A stretch of DNA of 20,322 nucleotides from Treponema sp. (GTDB taxonomy: Bacteria > Spirochaetota > Spirochaetia > Treponematales > Treponemataceae): the NCBI GenBank assembly GCA_016297405.1, contig JAEDGP010000036.1, positions 1 to 20,322 of the forward strand. Direction: 5' to 3'. The number at the start of each line of letters is the position of its first letter. The first letter of the stretch is position 1. Under the pieces are notes generated by a model. That model saw nothing but the letters and a program-made list of their open reading frames with translations, made no database searches and was not told the origin of the DNA. Shown in pieces: positions 19,828 to 20,322 of this stretch. A program made the translations under genes and the position numbers.

Positions 19828-20322
19828 ATGAAGAAAGCATTTGGCATTATTCTTTCATCTCTTATTACTTGTGAAGTATTTGCTGGCGGCGTGGAAAATA
19901 AGACAAACATGAGCACCGGCTATCTTAGAAACCCTAGCCGTAACGCAGAATGCGAACGACCAGAAGCTGCATTCTACAACATTGCTGGAACTGCCTTTCT
20001 TAAGGAAGGCTGGTATTTTGAAATCGGCGATCAGATTGTATTCAAAGAATACGCAAATGAACTTGCAACAAACAACTCTTTTGCCTCTTATGGAGTAAAA
20101 GACTACAAATCAAATGATGAAACAACTGTTTTCTTCTATCCAGATTTTGATGTTGTATATAAAAATGACAGATGGTCAATATTTTTGACATTCGGCGTAT
20201 ATGCAGGTGGAGGTTCCCTTTCTTATTCAGAAGGAACAAGCGCAACAAGCCTTATGTTTTTGAACGGTGCAAACAAGCTTGGATCAGAAGCTGCTAAATA
20301 CGGCCTTGCCGCAAACATGATT
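19828..20322 (+). CDS. FadL-like (OMPP1) outer-membrane protein, partial
   Basis: The gene runs off the window; 165 residues are visible with no stop. The signal peptide (MKKAFGIILSSLITCEVFA, cleavage expected after VFA) is followed by a mature N-terminus that resembles the FadL/OmpP1/TodX family. ECERPEAAFYNIAGTAFLKEGWYFEIGDQ matches the place of the usual A-x-x-NPAGLA-x-L-x-x-G and first beta strands. Later segments alternate hydrophobic and polar residues with aromatic ends (TTVFFYPDFDVVYKNDRWSIFLTFGVYAGGGSL), as in an outer-membrane beta barrel. The family carries hydrophobic substrates such as fatty acids across the outer membrane; the actual substrate here is unknown. AAGGAG lies 7 nt before the ATG. 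Confidence 0.7.
   Translation, partial: MKKAFGIILSSLITCEVFAGGVENKTNMSTGYLRNPSRNAECERPEAAFYNIAGTAFLKEGWYFEIGDQIVFKEYANELATNNSFASYGVKDYKSNDETTVFFYPDFDVVYKNDRWSIFLTFGVYAGGGSLSYSEGTSATSLMFLNGANKLGSEAAKYGLAANMI

Overview
The window looks like a spirochaete chromosome, most probably a Treponema (inference). The reasons are the gene families present, an HTH domain joined to a PTS EIIA domain, relaxed lipoboxes, a FadL-like outer-membrane protein, AT-rich gaps and the neighbour order. There is no transposase, integrase, phage gene or CRISPR array. It reads as core chromosome, so the points of interest are unusual domains and regulatory DNA rather than a cargo island.

Layout. 1-59: the 3' end of a tRNA (acceptor stem fits tRNA-Pro) and its terminator; 60-246 is AT-rich with nothing recognisable. 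247-2707 (minus): bactofilin, a TPR protein and mtaB, with an apparent promoter of their own. 2755-8994 (minus): the translation/transcription operon rimP-nusA-infB-rbfA-truB. Its promoter (TTGACA-N17-TATATT) lies at the 3' end of an upstream RluA-type pseudouridine synthase gene, and its leader carries an intrinsic terminator (possible attenuator). A second terminator-like hairpin ends directly at the truB start codon. 9081-9743 (minus): the RluA-family gene. 9775-10977 (plus): an exported transglutaminase-like protein. 11055-12035 (minus): a tiny CxxC/CxxC lipoprotein gene preceded by a long 5'-UTR hairpin, and the HTH-EIIA regulator. 12303-14245 (plus): a two-gene unit of a membrane-anchored beta-propeller and a degenerate LytM/M23 protein. 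14260-15450 (minus): mnmA. 15515-19715 (plus): two different phosphohexomutases and a DEDDh exonuclease. 19828-end (plus): the start of a FadL-like outer-membrane protein.

Together, five operon genes plus mtaB, mnmA and the RluA enzyme act in ribosome assembly, initiation, transcription elongation and tRNA/rRNA modification. The mutases link glucose-1-P and glucose-6-P; several remaining genes concern the envelope.

The most notable signals are: (a) five genes with no Shine-Dalgarno whose best -10 box ends 6-9 nt before the ATG, suggesting leaderless mRNAs, beside other genes with clear Shine-Dalgarno leaders; (b) the two terminator-like elements in the nusA operon; (c) a NusA with a C-terminal zinc ribbon and an IF2 with an RGG-rich N-terminal repeat and an Ala/Lys/Glu-rich C-terminal tail; (d) an MnmA lacking the usual second catalytic cysteine; (e) a LytM-like protein lacking its zinc ligands. 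All homology calls were made by eye from motifs; no database search was run.
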